Positions 52,283 through 61,049 of a DNA stretch of 64,000 nucleotides are shown here, piece after piece; position 1 is the first letter of the stretch, and each line of letters begins with the position of its first letter. The stretch spans positions 186,001-250,000 of the forward strand of contig JADZBH010000041.1 in NCBI GenBank assembly GCA_020852175.1, in the 5' to 3' direction. The stretch is from Bryobacterales bacterium. GTDB taxonomy: Bacteria; Acidobacteriota; Terriglobia; Bryobacterales; Bryobacteraceae. Under the pieces are notes generated by a model. The model did no database searches, was not told the DNA's origin, and worked only from the letters and a program-made list of their open reading frames with translations. A program made the position numbers and the translations under genes.

Positions 52283-54410
52283 CCGGCCCGGCGCGCTCCT
52301 TCGGACTGCCGCCGCCGCGGCTCTCCTTTGCCTGCCCGCGTCGGGGCAGACCAATTTGTTGAAGAACGCGGGTTTTGAAGAGGGGCAGGGGAAGCGCGCG
52401 GCGCATTGGGAACCCGCCAAAACGGCGGGGAAGAAGGGCGTGGCCGAGCGTTCGGACGAGCGGGCGCACAGCGGCCGTTACAGCCTGCGGATTAGTCCGA
52501 ACAAGAACAACCGCGGCTCGGACATCACCAGCGATCCCATTGGCGCCGGACAGGGCTTTCCGGCGAAGGAGTTCCTGGGCCGGCGAGTGACCGTGAGCGC
52601 CTGGCTGTCCGCCAGCGACGGCGCGACGGCGACGGTGGCTGTGTATGCGATCGGACGATCGGGCCCCCGGTTCGTGGAGTTGAACCGCGCTTCCTCCCCC
52701 GGAGAGTGGGAAAGGCTGAGCGCGGAGTTGGAGATCCCCGCAAGCGGCATCGACTTCCTCGTGGTCCTGTGCCTGGCCAAGGGGACGTCGGGACATGCGG
52801 TGATTGACGACGTTTCGCTCACAATGGAAGGTTCTGCCGCCGCCGCTCCGCCCCCTGCGGGCGAAACCGTGACGCAGGGCGGGAGAGCCGTCATTCGAGT
52901 GGACGCGTCCCGCGTTGTGCGCGAGATTCCCCGTCAACTGTATGGCGCCAACATCGAATGGATCTGGGATGCCAACGGCATCTGGGATGCGGGAGCGGAC
53001 CGCCTTCAGCCGGAGATCGTTTCGCTGACGCGAGAGTTGGGTCCGTCGCTGCTGCGCTTCCCCGGCGGGATCTTTTCCGATTTTTACCAATGGCGGGACG
53101 GCATCGGACCGCGCGGACGGAGGAAGCAGACGGCCCATTCGCCCAGCGGCGGCGAGTCCGTCCACCGTTTCGGCACGGATGAGGCGCTGGAATTCGCACG
53201 GCAGGCGGGCGGTGAGTTGTTAATCACCGTGAACGTGGCGACCGGGACGCCGCAAGAGGCGGCCGCGTGGGTGCGTTATGTGAACGGCCAGGGCAGACGC
53301 GTGACCTATTGGGAGGTGGGCAACGAGGTATATGTGAAAGACAACTCGCCGCATTCGAAAGCCTCCACGATGACCCCGGAAGAGTATGCGGCGAAATTCA
53401 TCGAATTTTCTAGGGCGATGAAAGCGGCCGATCCGGGAATCAAGGTCGGCGCTTTGGGCGAGGAGAACTACGGCAACGCCTATCGGAGCTATCCGGGGTG
53501 GACGGAGATGGTGCTTCAGCGCGCGGCGCCGGAGATGGACTTCATCGCCGTGCACAATGGGTATGCGCCGGCTATCGTCTCGGAGCGAGGGCTGAGTACC
53601 GGGGATGTATACCGGGCGATGCTGGCGGCGCCTGCCCAGATCGCGCAAAGTCTGGAGGCGCTGAGCCGGAAGATCGCCCAGGCGGCTCCGGAACACTCCG
53701 GCCGTATCCGCATCGCCGTCACTGAGTGGGGACCCTACTTCCAGGTGACGCCCGCGGGCAAATGGGTGGATCACCACAAGACGCTCGCGGCGGCGCTGTA
53801 CACGGCTTCAGCCCTGAAGGTGTTTATTGAACAGCCGCGCATGGAAATCGCCAACGCTTTCAAGCTGGTGGATCCGCTTTATATGGGGTGGATTGGTAAA
53901 CGCGCGGGGCAGTATGTTCCCACGGCCGGCTACTATGCGATGCAACTCTTCACGCGGCACTTTGGCAACCGTCTGGTGAGGAGCCAGGCGAGCGGACCGG
54001 CGTTTGATTCTCCGGCCGTGGGCTGGGTGCGCGAGGCTCGGAATGTGCCGGTGCTCGACGTGGTGTCGTCGCTGGACAACACGGGCCGCACCCTGTATGT
54101 CACGGTGATCAACAAGGACCTGACGAACGACGTGACGGCGGCGGTTGAAGTGGCGGGAATTGGCATAGGCGGACGGGCCGCTGTGCACACTCTGAATGGG
54201 ACCAGCGCCGATGCCAACACGGGGACGGAGCCGTTTCAGGCGCCCGGTGTGAAGTGGGCGCGGCAGGCGGAATTCGAGCCGGGTGGGCGTTTTTCCGAGG
54301 GGGGGGGCGGCGAGATCCAGCTACAGCGCACTGGAATTAGCGCCGATAGTCGATTTGAGTACCGATTTCCGGCACATTCCATCACAGCATTCGAACTGTC
54401 CACAAAATGA
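52269..54410 (+). CDS. exported GH51-type alpha-L-arabinofuranosidase-like enzyme with CBM
   Basis: A 713-residue exported enzyme. Signal peptide: LLRTAAAAALLCLPASGQ. Residues 28-185 form a CBM4/9-like carbohydrate-binding domain (NLLKNAGFEEGQGKRAAHWE, HAVIDDVSLTMEG). The GH51/clan A barrel starts VREIPRQLYGANIEWIWDAN and PSLLRFPGGIFSDFYQW. The likely acid/base is Glu in YWEVGNEVYVK and the likely nucleophile is Glu in IAVTEWGPYF. A C-terminal beta-sandwich follows. Family GH51 cleaves arabinofuranosides or beta-glucans. Its place inside the operon suggests trimming or release of the polymer, which is inference. Confidence 0.87.
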   Translation: MRTPDRPGALLRTAAAAALLCLPASGQTNLLKNAGFEEGQGKRAAHWEPAKTAGKKGVAERSDERAHSGRYSLRISPNKNNRGSDITSDPIGAGQGFPAKEFLGRRVTVSAWLSASDGATATVAVYAIGRSGPRFVELNRASSPGEWERLSAELEIPASGIDFLVVLCLAKGTSGHAVIDDVSLTMEGSAAAAPPPAGETVTQGGRAVIRVDASRVVREIPRQLYGANIEWIWDANGIWDAGADRLQPEIVSLTRELGPSLLRFPGGIFSDFYQWRDGIGPRGRRKQTAHSPSGGESVHRFGTDEALEFARQAGGELLITVNVATGTPQEAAAWVRYVNGQGRRVTYWEVGNEVYVKDNSPHSKASTMTPEEYAAKFIEFSRAMKAADPGIKVGALGEENYGNAYRSYPGWTEMVLQRAAPEMDFIAVHNGYAPAIVSERGLSTGDVYRAMLAAPAQIAQSLEALSRKIAQAAPEHSGRIRIAVTEWGPYFQVTPAGKWVDHHKTLAAALYTASALKVFIEQPRMEIANAFKLVDPLYMGWIGKRAGQYVPTAGYYAMQLFTRHFGNRLVRSQASGPAFDSPAVGWVREARNVPVLDVVSSLDNTGRTLYVTVINKDLTNDVTAAVEVAGIGIGGRAAVHTLNGTSADANTGTEPFQAPGVKWARQAEFEPGGRFSEGGGGEIQLQRTGISADSRFEYRFPAHSITAFELSTK

Positions 54411-55588
54411 AAATCGCCATCACCAACGCGACAACCTGGCCCTGGGTGAGGAGGGGCGCCGAGAGGTTCATCAACGAGTTCGCGCGGTTTCTGGCCGAAC
54501 GCGGCCACGATGTCACCATCATTTCCACCAAGCCAGGGCCGGGGGAAACCTACGTTCAGAACGGATACCGGACCATCTGCCACCGCCGGTTGTGGCATCC
54601 GTGGATGGCCAAGGCGGGCCTGTTGGAATTCCACATGTTCTTCTTCACGGTGCTGTACAGCCTGTTGAAGGAGCGGTACGACGTTGTGTTCAGCATCACG
54701 TTCATGGACGCCTTCGCGGCGATCCTGACGCGGTATGTCACCAAGGCTCCGTGTGTGTTCTGTGTGAACGGTTTGCCTCCGAGGGTGCAGTATTTCCGTT
54801 CGCTGACGATGAAGGGCGCCGTGTTTGGGGCCGCCGTGCGGCGGTCCGATGCCGTGGTGGCTATCAGCGAGTATGTGCGGCGGTACTTGCGGGAGCGGTG
54901 GGGAAGGGGGGGCGACCGGCTGCCTGTACCCGTGAACCTGGACAGCTTCGCCGAACCGGAAAAGGCGGTCACCGGTGCGCCGCTGATCGTCTGTGCCGCT
55001 GCGTTGGACGACCGCCGGAAGGGCGGTGGCACGCTGTTTGCCGCTTTTGCCGAATTGAAACAGCGTATGCCCGAGGTGAAACTGCTAGTGGCTTATGATG
55101 TGCCCGAGGAGGCCCGGCAGGAGTTGCTCGAGCCGGTTCCCGCCCGGTTTCATGGCGATATTGAGTTTCGCCGCGTGGCCGGCAGCCTGCCGCGGATTCT
55201 GGCGCGCGCCACGATCACGGTGCTGCCGTCCCTGTGGGAAGCCTACGGGATGCTGGTGATCGAATCGTTCGCGGCGGGTACGCCCGTGGTGGCCACGCGC
55301 CAGGGTGCGCTGCCGGAACATTTCCCTCTGCCCGAACTGGGGTGTCTGTTCGATCCCGGACCGGATGCCGAGGAGGCGGCGACGGTGACGAACACGCAGG
55401 GGCTGGCACAGGCCCTGGAGGATTGCCTGAAACTGGCCAGCAAGCCGGAGACCGCGGAGGTATGCCGGCGTTTCGCGCGGCAGTATTCCTGGGATGTGCT
55501 GGGACCCAGCTATGAGCGCCTGATGGAGCGCCTGTTGGATGCCGGGGGTAAAGGCGCCCCGGCGGGGGTCTCCTCATGCGGATCGTAA
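54407..55588 (+). CDS. GT4-type glycosyltransferase
   Basis: A 393-residue GT-B protein. It starts MKIAITNATTWPWVRRGAER and has the N-domain pattern RGHDVTIISTKPGPGETY. Donor domain marks are LIVCAAALDDRRKGGGTLFA, IEFRRVAGSLPRILARATIT and the E-x7-E motif in WEAYGMLVIESFAAGTPVVA. Its ATGA overlaps the GH51 gene stop by four bases. It is closely similar to the next gene product, especially at WPWVRRGAER versus WPHVRRGSER, so the two are paralogues. Confidence 0.9.
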   Translation: MKIAITNATTWPWVRRGAERFINEFARFLAERGHDVTIISTKPGPGETYVQNGYRTICHRRLWHPWMAKAGLLEFHMFFFTVLYSLLKERYDVVFSITFMDAFAAILTRYVTKAPCVFCVNGLPPRVQYFRSLTMKGAVFGAAVRRSDAVVAISEYVRRYLRERWGRGGDRLPVPVNLDSFAEPEKAVTGAPLIVCAAALDDRRKGGGTLFAAFAELKQRMPEVKLLVAYDVPEEARQELLEPVPARFHGDIEFRRVAGSLPRILARATITVLPSLWEAYGMLVIESFAAGTPVVATRQGALPEHFPLPELGCLFDPGPDAEEAATVTNTQGLAQALEDCLKLASKPETAEVCRRFARQYSWDVLGPSYERLMERLLDAGGKGAPAGVSSCGS

Positions 55589-56700
55589 TCACACACCCGT
55601 TTTGCTGGCCTCATGTGCGGCGGGGCAGCGAGCGGCAGATCGAGATCATCGCCGGCTGGCTCGGAACACAGGGGCATCAGGTCACCTACCTATCCACTCA
55701 CCCGGAAGGAGAACGCCGGGAGGAGATGTCCTATGGCCAAAGGGTGCTAGCCAAGCCCGTGAGGGGGTTCGCACCGCTCCGTATCGACGAGCGGCACACG
55801 TTTCTGTGGACCACGTTGTCGCGGCTGGGTGCGATGAACGCCCAGATTGTCCACAGTTTCTACTTCATGGACTCACTGGCGGCGAGCCTGGCACGGAGCC
55901 GGAACCGGTACCGGACAGTTCTCCAACTGCACGGACTGGCGATCCCCGGGGTTTCCTGCCGGCGTATTCTGCCTCCCGAGGGGCTGATGCTAGGGCAGGC
56001 TCTGCGGCGGGCCGATGCCGTGGTTACTTGCAGCGGCTTCGTGGCCCGGCAAATGGAAGCGGTGTACGGAGTAGAGCCGAAAGTGGTTCTTTCGCCGGTG
56101 CAACTGGAATCGTGGCCGCTGGGCGATGGGCCGGCGGATGGACGGCCAGCGGTTCTTTCCGTAGGCGATTTCACGGTGCGGCGTAAAGGGGCGCGGCCTC
56201 TGGTGGCGGCATTTGTACGGCTGTTGGAGGAGTGCCCGGAGGCGGTGCTGCGCCTGTCCGGGCGCATCGGCGGGGAATTGGAACAGGAACTGCGGGATCT
56301 GGCGGGGCAACGTGCGGCGCGCTCCATCGAGTTTCTCGGCCTGGGAGCGCCGGAGGAACTGTTCCGTCACTATCAGCAGGCGAGCGTCCTGGCGATGCCC
56401 TCCATGGCCGAGCCATCGGGTACGGCGATGATGGAGGCTCTGGCCAGCGGCACGCCGGTGGTGGCTGTCCGGCACGGCGGACTACCCGAATATCTCGACG
56501 CTGGAACCAGCATTCTGGTGGATCCGGGAGAGAATGACGAGGAGTTGGACAACGTGGCAGGTCTGGCCGAGGGACTGCTCCGTGGCATTCAGATGAGCCG
56601 GGAACAGGGTATCCGGCGGCGCTGCCGCCAGCACGCGGAGAAGTTCTCCGTCCAGGCCCTGGGGGCGGGATACGAGGAGCTTTATGCCACGCTCCAGTAA
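55576..56700 (+). CDS. GT4-type glycosyltransferase (paralogue)
   Basis: A 374-residue GT-B protein paralogous to the preceding one. It starts MRIVITHPFCWPHVRRGSER, and the donor domain has PAVLSVGDFTVRRKGARPLV, IEFLGLGAPEELFRHYQQAS and the E-x7-E motif in MAEPSGTAMMEALASGTPVV. It overlaps the previous gene by 13 bases and the epimerase gene by 17 bases, the longest overlap in the operon. Donor unknown. Confidence 0.9.
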   Translation: MRIVITHPFCWPHVRRGSERQIEIIAGWLGTQGHQVTYLSTHPEGERREEMSYGQRVLAKPVRGFAPLRIDERHTFLWTTLSRLGAMNAQIVHSFYFMDSLAASLARSRNRYRTVLQLHGLAIPGVSCRRILPPEGLMLGQALRRADAVVTCSGFVARQMEAVYGVEPKVVLSPVQLESWPLGDGPADGRPAVLSVGDFTVRRKGARPLVAAFVRLLEECPEAVLRLSGRIGGELEQELRDLAGQRAARSIEFLGLGAPEELFRHYQQASVLAMPSMAEPSGTAMMEALASGTPVVAVRHGGLPEYLDAGTSILVDPGENDEELDNVAGLAEGLLRGIQMSREQGIRRRCRQHAEKFSVQALGAGYEELYATLQ

Positions 56701-57634
56701 CGGCGGAGGCCTGTTGGTGACGGGAAGTTCGGGTTTCATCGGCTCACACGCATCCGCGCGATTTGGCGGCGAGGGAGCGGGATATCTGGACCGGCGGCTT
56801 CCCGGCGGCGTCGTTCCGGCTGTCACCACACTGGCTGAACTGGCGGATCTGGAAGCGCTGCGCGCGCACGCGGCCGCGGCTCCGGTGGCGCGCCTGCTCC
56901 ACCTGGCCGCCGAGGCCGAAGTCCTGACGCCGTGGAACGAGGTGGGCGGCGTGCTCCGGTCAAACGAAGTGGGCACCTACAACCTGCTGACCGCGTATCA
57001 GCCGCGTCTAGCAGTGTTTGCCTCGACCAGCGCCGCCTATGGCAACGCGAGCGCCGAGGAGGCGCGGCCGGCGGTGGAAACGGCGCGTCCGCTGGGGCTG
57101 TACGGAGTATCCAAGCTGATGGGCGAGGTGTTGCTGCGGGACTGGGCGCGCGGAAGCGGAAACGCGGCCGTGGCTTTCCGTCTGGGTAATGTGGTTGGCC
57201 CGCGGTGCCGCGGATTGATTCCCTACCTGGTGGAACATGCCCGGAAGCACCCGGACGGAGGGAAGCCGGCGCGAATGCGGGGATACGGCAAGCTGGTGCG
57301 GGACTACGTTCCCGTTGACTATGTCGTGGAGTTGTTTGCCCGGGCACTGGAAGAGACGTGGCCTTCGGGCAGCTTCCAGTTGTTCAACGCGGGAGTGGGG
57401 CGCGGTCTGAGCAATGGCGAAGTGGCGGAACTCGCCGCCGGAGTGCTGGCAGGACACGGTTGGAAACTGACCATCGCCTGGGAGGATCCGGTGGCGTTGG
57501 GTGAGGCCGAATCGGTGGTGCTGAACATGGACAGTACGCTCCGCCGTCTGGGAACCGTGCCGCCGGACGAGGAGCGCGTAAGGCATGTGATCGTGGAGAG
57601 CGTCCGCTGGCAAATCGAAAAGGGGAGCGGATGA
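56684..57634 (+). CDS. NAD-dependent sugar epimerase/dehydratase-like protein
   Basis: A 316-residue extended short-chain dehydrogenase. The dinucleotide site is LLVTGSSGFIGSHASARFGG, a little unusual because the next acidic residue that binds ribose is weak. The catalytic YxxxK is in LYGVSKLMGEVLLRD, with the serine region AVFASTSAAYGNAS. VRDYVPVDYVVELFARALE is typical of UDP-glucose 4-epimerase-like proteins. It would supply or modify a nucleotide sugar for the operon. The exact reaction cannot be told from sequence alone. Confidence 0.87.
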   Translation: MPRSSNGGGLLVTGSSGFIGSHASARFGGEGAGYLDRRLPGGVVPAVTTLAELADLEALRAHAAAAPVARLLHLAAEAEVLTPWNEVGGVLRSNEVGTYNLLTAYQPRLAVFASTSAAYGNASAEEARPAVETARPLGLYGVSKLMGEVLLRDWARGSGNAAVAFRLGNVVGPRCRGLIPYLVEHARKHPDGGKPARMRGYGKLVRDYVPVDYVVELFARALEETWPSGSFQLFNAGVGRGLSNGEVAELAAGVLAGHGWKLTIAWEDPVALGEAESVVLNMDSTLRRLGTVPPDEERVRHVIVESVRWQIEKGSG

Positions 57635-59010
57635 GGCTCGCCTTCTTCTCCCCCTTCAATCCGCTGAAGACCGGCGTGGCTGACTACAGCGAGGAGTTGC
57701 TGCCGCATCTGAGCGCCCACGCCGAAGTGGATCTGGTAACAGGCGGCTACACCTTGGCCAACAAGGAAATCCGTGACCGCTACCGGATCCTGTCGCCGGA
57801 AGAATTCCTCGCCTCGGCCGGGCGCTACGACATGGCGGTTTACCAGTTAGCCAACAACGTGGAGCAGCACGGCTACATGGCGCCGTGTATGAAGCGGGCG
57901 CCAGGGATCGCTGTTTTGCACGACTACTATCTGCACTACCTGATGCTGGGGCTGACGCTGTTGAAAGGCGATATACGCACGTTGCGGCGCATTTTCGCGG
58001 CGCGCTACGGGGGGAGCGGTTCGGCGCTGGCGCACCGTGTGCTGTTCGGGATGTTCGATCCCTACCAGGTGTCCACGGTGCTGCCTCTGGTGGAGATGAG
58101 CCGCGGCGTGATCATGCACAACGCCTTCGGCGAATCGCTTGTCTCGGCTGATGCTGGCGGGCGGCCCGTGCGTGTCATTCCGATGGGGATCCCCATACGG
58201 CCGCTGCTGGACCAGGCGGCGCTGAAACGCAAGTACGGTTACGAACCGGATGATTTCGTGCTGGCGTCGGTGAGCACGTTGTCCCACACCAAACGGACGA
58301 AAGCGATTCTGCCCGCGCTGAAACGGCTGTGGCGGAAGCACCCGAGGCTGCATTTTCTCATTCTGGGAGGCGGTAAACTACCTCGGGAAACGCGGCATGA
58401 AATCGAGGTTCTGAACGATCGGGGACGGATCCGGATGCCGGGCTGGCTGGCAGCGGAGGAGTACTGGGAATGTCTGAATCTGGCCGATGCGGCCATTGAC
58501 TTGCGATATCCCTCGGGAGCGGAGACCTCGGCCAGCCTGCTGCGCGCGATGTCGGCGGGGAAACCGCTGATTGTCAGCCGCCAGGGCTCATTTCTGGAAC
58601 TGCCGGATGAATGCGCATGGAAGACGCCCGTGGACAACACCGAGGAATCCACGCTGTGCGAGTATCTGACGGCGATGCTGGAGTGCCCGCCGCTGGTGAG
58701 CCGGATGGGCGCCGCGGCGCGGCGGCAGGCGGAAACCAGCCATCGCCTGGAACTGGCGGCGGATGCGTATCTGCGTTTCATCCGGGAGGTGGCGGACTCG
58801 GCCGTCCGGGCGCCGTCCGAGGACTGGTTCGATGCGCCGCCGTCAAGGCTCTCCGGCGCGGCGTACGCTACTTTGTACAAGGCAAGCCGGGCCGTGGCGC
58901 TGCTTCGCAACTACGGCATTGGGGAGACTTTGCGGCGGATACGCACCGCGCCGGAGCAGGCGGGCGCGCCGGGAACCGCGGACGAGGCGCGATTCCGAGG
59001 GGTGGCATGA
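57631..59010 (+). CDS. GT4-type glycosyltransferase
   Basis: A 459-residue GT-B protein starting MRLAFFSPFNPLKTGVADYS, a frequent opening of GT4 enzymes in O-antigen loci. GIAVLHDYYLHYLMLGLTLL marks the acceptor side; donor-side parts are FVLASVSTLSHTKRTKAILP, HFLILGGGKLPRETRHEIE, and YPSGAETSASLLRAMSAGKP in place of the usual E-x7-E. The last 60 residues are an extra helical tail. Four-base overlaps join it to both neighbours. Confidence 0.88.
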   Translation: MRLAFFSPFNPLKTGVADYSEELLPHLSAHAEVDLVTGGYTLANKEIRDRYRILSPEEFLASAGRYDMAVYQLANNVEQHGYMAPCMKRAPGIAVLHDYYLHYLMLGLTLLKGDIRTLRRIFAARYGGSGSALAHRVLFGMFDPYQVSTVLPLVEMSRGVIMHNAFGESLVSADAGGRPVRVIPMGIPIRPLLDQAALKRKYGYEPDDFVLASVSTLSHTKRTKAILPALKRLWRKHPRLHFLILGGGKLPRETRHEIEVLNDRGRIRMPGWLAAEEYWECLNLADAAIDLRYPSGAETSASLLRAMSAGKPLIVSRQGSFLELPDECAWKTPVDNTEESTLCEYLTAMLECPPLVSRMGAAARRQAETSHRLELAADAYLRFIREVADSAVRAPSEDWFDAPPSRLSGAAYATLYKASRAVALLRNYGIGETLRRIRTAPEQAGAPGTADEARFRGVA

Positions 59011-60065
59011 AGGTGCTTCTGACGCACGAGCGGTTTCTGCCGGACTGGGGAGGCGGCGGCGAGACGATCGTGTTTGAAACAGCCCGCGGCCTGCAAAGCC
59101 AGGGTGTTGATGTGCACGTGCTGACCACGGGCGATCCGGCACGGTCAGAGTTCGCGGGGATTCCGACCGAACGGCTGCCCGTACATCGCTATAGGATGAA
59201 TCTTGCCTCGGCGCACATCGCACGACGGGCGCGCGATGCCGACCTGGTGCAGACGTTCAACTATCACGCCTGCTGGCCCTCGCTGCGTGCCGGGAGAGCG
59301 GTAGAGCGGCCGGTTGTCTGTTCGTTTCTCGGCCTGTTCGGCGATGCATGGATCGATCTCAAGGGCAGGATGCTGGGGCCGCTCTTCCGCGCGTGGGAGC
59401 GGCGGATGCTGCTGCTTCCGTTCCACCGGCTGTGTTTTCTGAGCGAGTTTTCCCGCCGCCATGCGATTGCGCTGGGAGCGCCGGAACCGGGGACCGTCAC
59501 CGTATGTCCGGGCGTCGCCTTGGAACAGTTCCGGCCGGCGGTACGGAAAGACCGTCTGATCCTGTTCGCCGGAAAGTTCAGCGTGAGGAAAGGCGTGTTC
59601 GACGTGCTCGAAGTCGCCCGCGCGCTTCCCGCGTATGAGTTTCTCATGGTGGGGTGGGGGCCAGAGGAGGACACGCTGCGCCGTGAGGCTCCGCCGAACG
59701 TAACCGTCCGGAGAGGCGAAGCTGGAGCGCCGCCCAGCGAGGAGTACGGACGCGCGCGCGTCTTCCTGTTTCCGTCGCGTGCCGAGACGCTGGGGATGGT
59801 GATCCCGGAGGCGATGGCTTCCGGGTGTGCGATTGCTTCGTGCGTGCCGTTGGAGTTTCATGGCGTCCGGTTTCGCTCCGGAGCTACCGGGGAGATGATC
59901 GAGGGCGTGCGGCGGTTGATGGAAGACGACGCATGGTTCGAGGAGTGTTCCCGCGCGAACCTGCGGGCGGCGCGCTTTTATTCCTGGAGCCGCTACACCG
60001 AGGAGTTGTTGGCGCTGTATGAGCAGGCCTTGGGAAACCGGCGGCGGGGGGCGTCGGCAACCTGA
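59007..60065 (+). CDS. GT4-type glycosyltransferase
   Basis: A 352-residue GT-B protein starting MKVLLTHERFLPDWGGGGET. The start at 59007 is set by the ATGA overlap with the preceding gene; the longer open frame to 58611 is only a shadow. The donor domain has DRLILFAGKFSVRKGVFDVL, FLMVGWGPEEDTLRREAPP, and the E-x7-E-type RAETLGMVIPEAMASGCAIA. It ends one base before the last gene of the operon. Confidence 0.9.
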   Translation: MKVLLTHERFLPDWGGGGETIVFETARGLQSQGVDVHVLTTGDPARSEFAGIPTERLPVHRYRMNLASAHIARRARDADLVQTFNYHACWPSLRAGRAVERPVVCSFLGLFGDAWIDLKGRMLGPLFRAWERRMLLLPFHRLCFLSEFSRRHAIALGAPEPGTVTVCPGVALEQFRPAVRKDRLILFAGKFSVRKGVFDVLEVARALPAYEFLMVGWGPEEDTLRREAPPNVTVRRGEAGAPPSEEYGRARVFLFPSRAETLGMVIPEAMASGCAIASCVPLEFHGVRFRSGATGEMIEGVRRLMEDDAWFEECSRANLRAARFYSWSRYTEELLALYEQALGNRRRGASAT

Positions 60066-61025
60066 ATGAGCGTCGCCGTTTCGGTGGTGATTCCGGCTTA
60101 TGGGCGGACGGAACTCCTGCTTAAGTGCGTGCGCTCGCTGGCGGGACAGACGCTCTCCGCGGACCGGTTCGAGGTGTTCGTCGTGGACAGTTCGCCGGAT
60201 GGCGCCAACGAGCGGGCGATGCGGGAATTGGCGGCCAGCGTCCCGTTCCGTCTGACGTGCCTGCGCAAGAGCCCGGAAGGTCCTGGCCCTTCGCGCAACC
60301 TGGGCGCGCGGCAAAACGAATCCCCCTTCATTGCCTTCCTGGATAGCGATTGCGTGACGGCGCCCGGCTGGCTGGAAGGAGGGCTGCACGCCTTCCAGGA
60401 AGGCGTGGGGATTGTGCAGGGACGCGTTCTGGCCGATCCGGAGACGCCCGCCGGGGTGTTTACCCACTACATCGTGATCGAAGCCGAGAGCCATTTTTAC
60501 GAGACGGCCAACATTTTCTACCGGAGAGAAACCTTCCACCAGTGTGGGGGCTTCCCCGCCGACCTGGCTCCGCACGCCGACCGTCCGTTCGGCGGAGAGG
60601 ACGCCATGGCCGCATGGACGGCCAAGCGCATGGGGTGGGGGACGGCATTCGCCCGCGAGGCGCTGGTGTATCACGAGGTCCGCCCGGTCACTGTGAAGCA
60701 ATGGATCTGCATCCGGCCCCTCCTGATGGTTCCGCTGCTGGTGAAGCGTTTTCCGGAGTTGCGGCGGTTCATGTTCGGCGGCTACTTCTACGACCGGGCG
60801 CAGTGCCTGCTGTTGCTGGCGCTGGCGGGCGCGGCAGGGGCCGTCTGGCAGCCGTGGCTGGCGGCGCTGGCTATCCCTTATGGGCTCCATCGCGGGCTGG
60901 GCCCAAGCAAGACGCTCACGGGGCCTTTGCGCGTGTTGCGCGTAGGCGCCTATTTCCTGCGGGATGCCGCGTCGTTGGGCTATCTGCTCGGGGGCAGCGT
61001 GCGGTTCCGGACGATCCTGCTGTAA
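60066..61025 (+). CDS. GT2-type glycosyltransferase with membrane tail (third copy)
   Basis: A 319-residue GT2 protein, last in the operon. It starts MSVAVSVVIPAYGRTELLLK, has FVVDSSPDGANERAM, the DxD-type AFLDSDCVTAPGW and EDAMAAWTAKRMGWGTAF. The C-terminal hydrophobic stretch (CLLLLALAGAAGAVWQPWL) and end GSVRFRTILL match the other two GT2 proteins at 46755 and 47785. It stops 24 bases from the convergent GH2 gene. Confidence 0.9.
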   Translation: MSVAVSVVIPAYGRTELLLKCVRSLAGQTLSADRFEVFVVDSSPDGANERAMRELAASVPFRLTCLRKSPEGPGPSRNLGARQNESPFIAFLDSDCVTAPGWLEGGLHAFQEGVGIVQGRVLADPETPAGVFTHYIVIEAESHFYETANIFYRRETFHQCGGFPADLAPHADRPFGGEDAMAAWTAKRMGWGTAFAREALVYHEVRPVTVKQWICIRPLLMVPLLVKRFPELRRFMFGGYFYDRAQCLLLLALAGAAGAVWQPWLAALAIPYGLHRGLGPSKTLTGPLRVLRVGAYFLRDAASLGYLLGGSVRFRTILL

Positions 61026-61049
61026 GCCGTCCTGCCTGCCCGGGCGCCA

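Noticed and set aside
58611..59006. An N-terminal extension of the glycosyltransferase gene at 59007
   Set aside because: It overlaps the previous transferase gene in another frame and lacks family sequence; the ATGA junction is the normal start.
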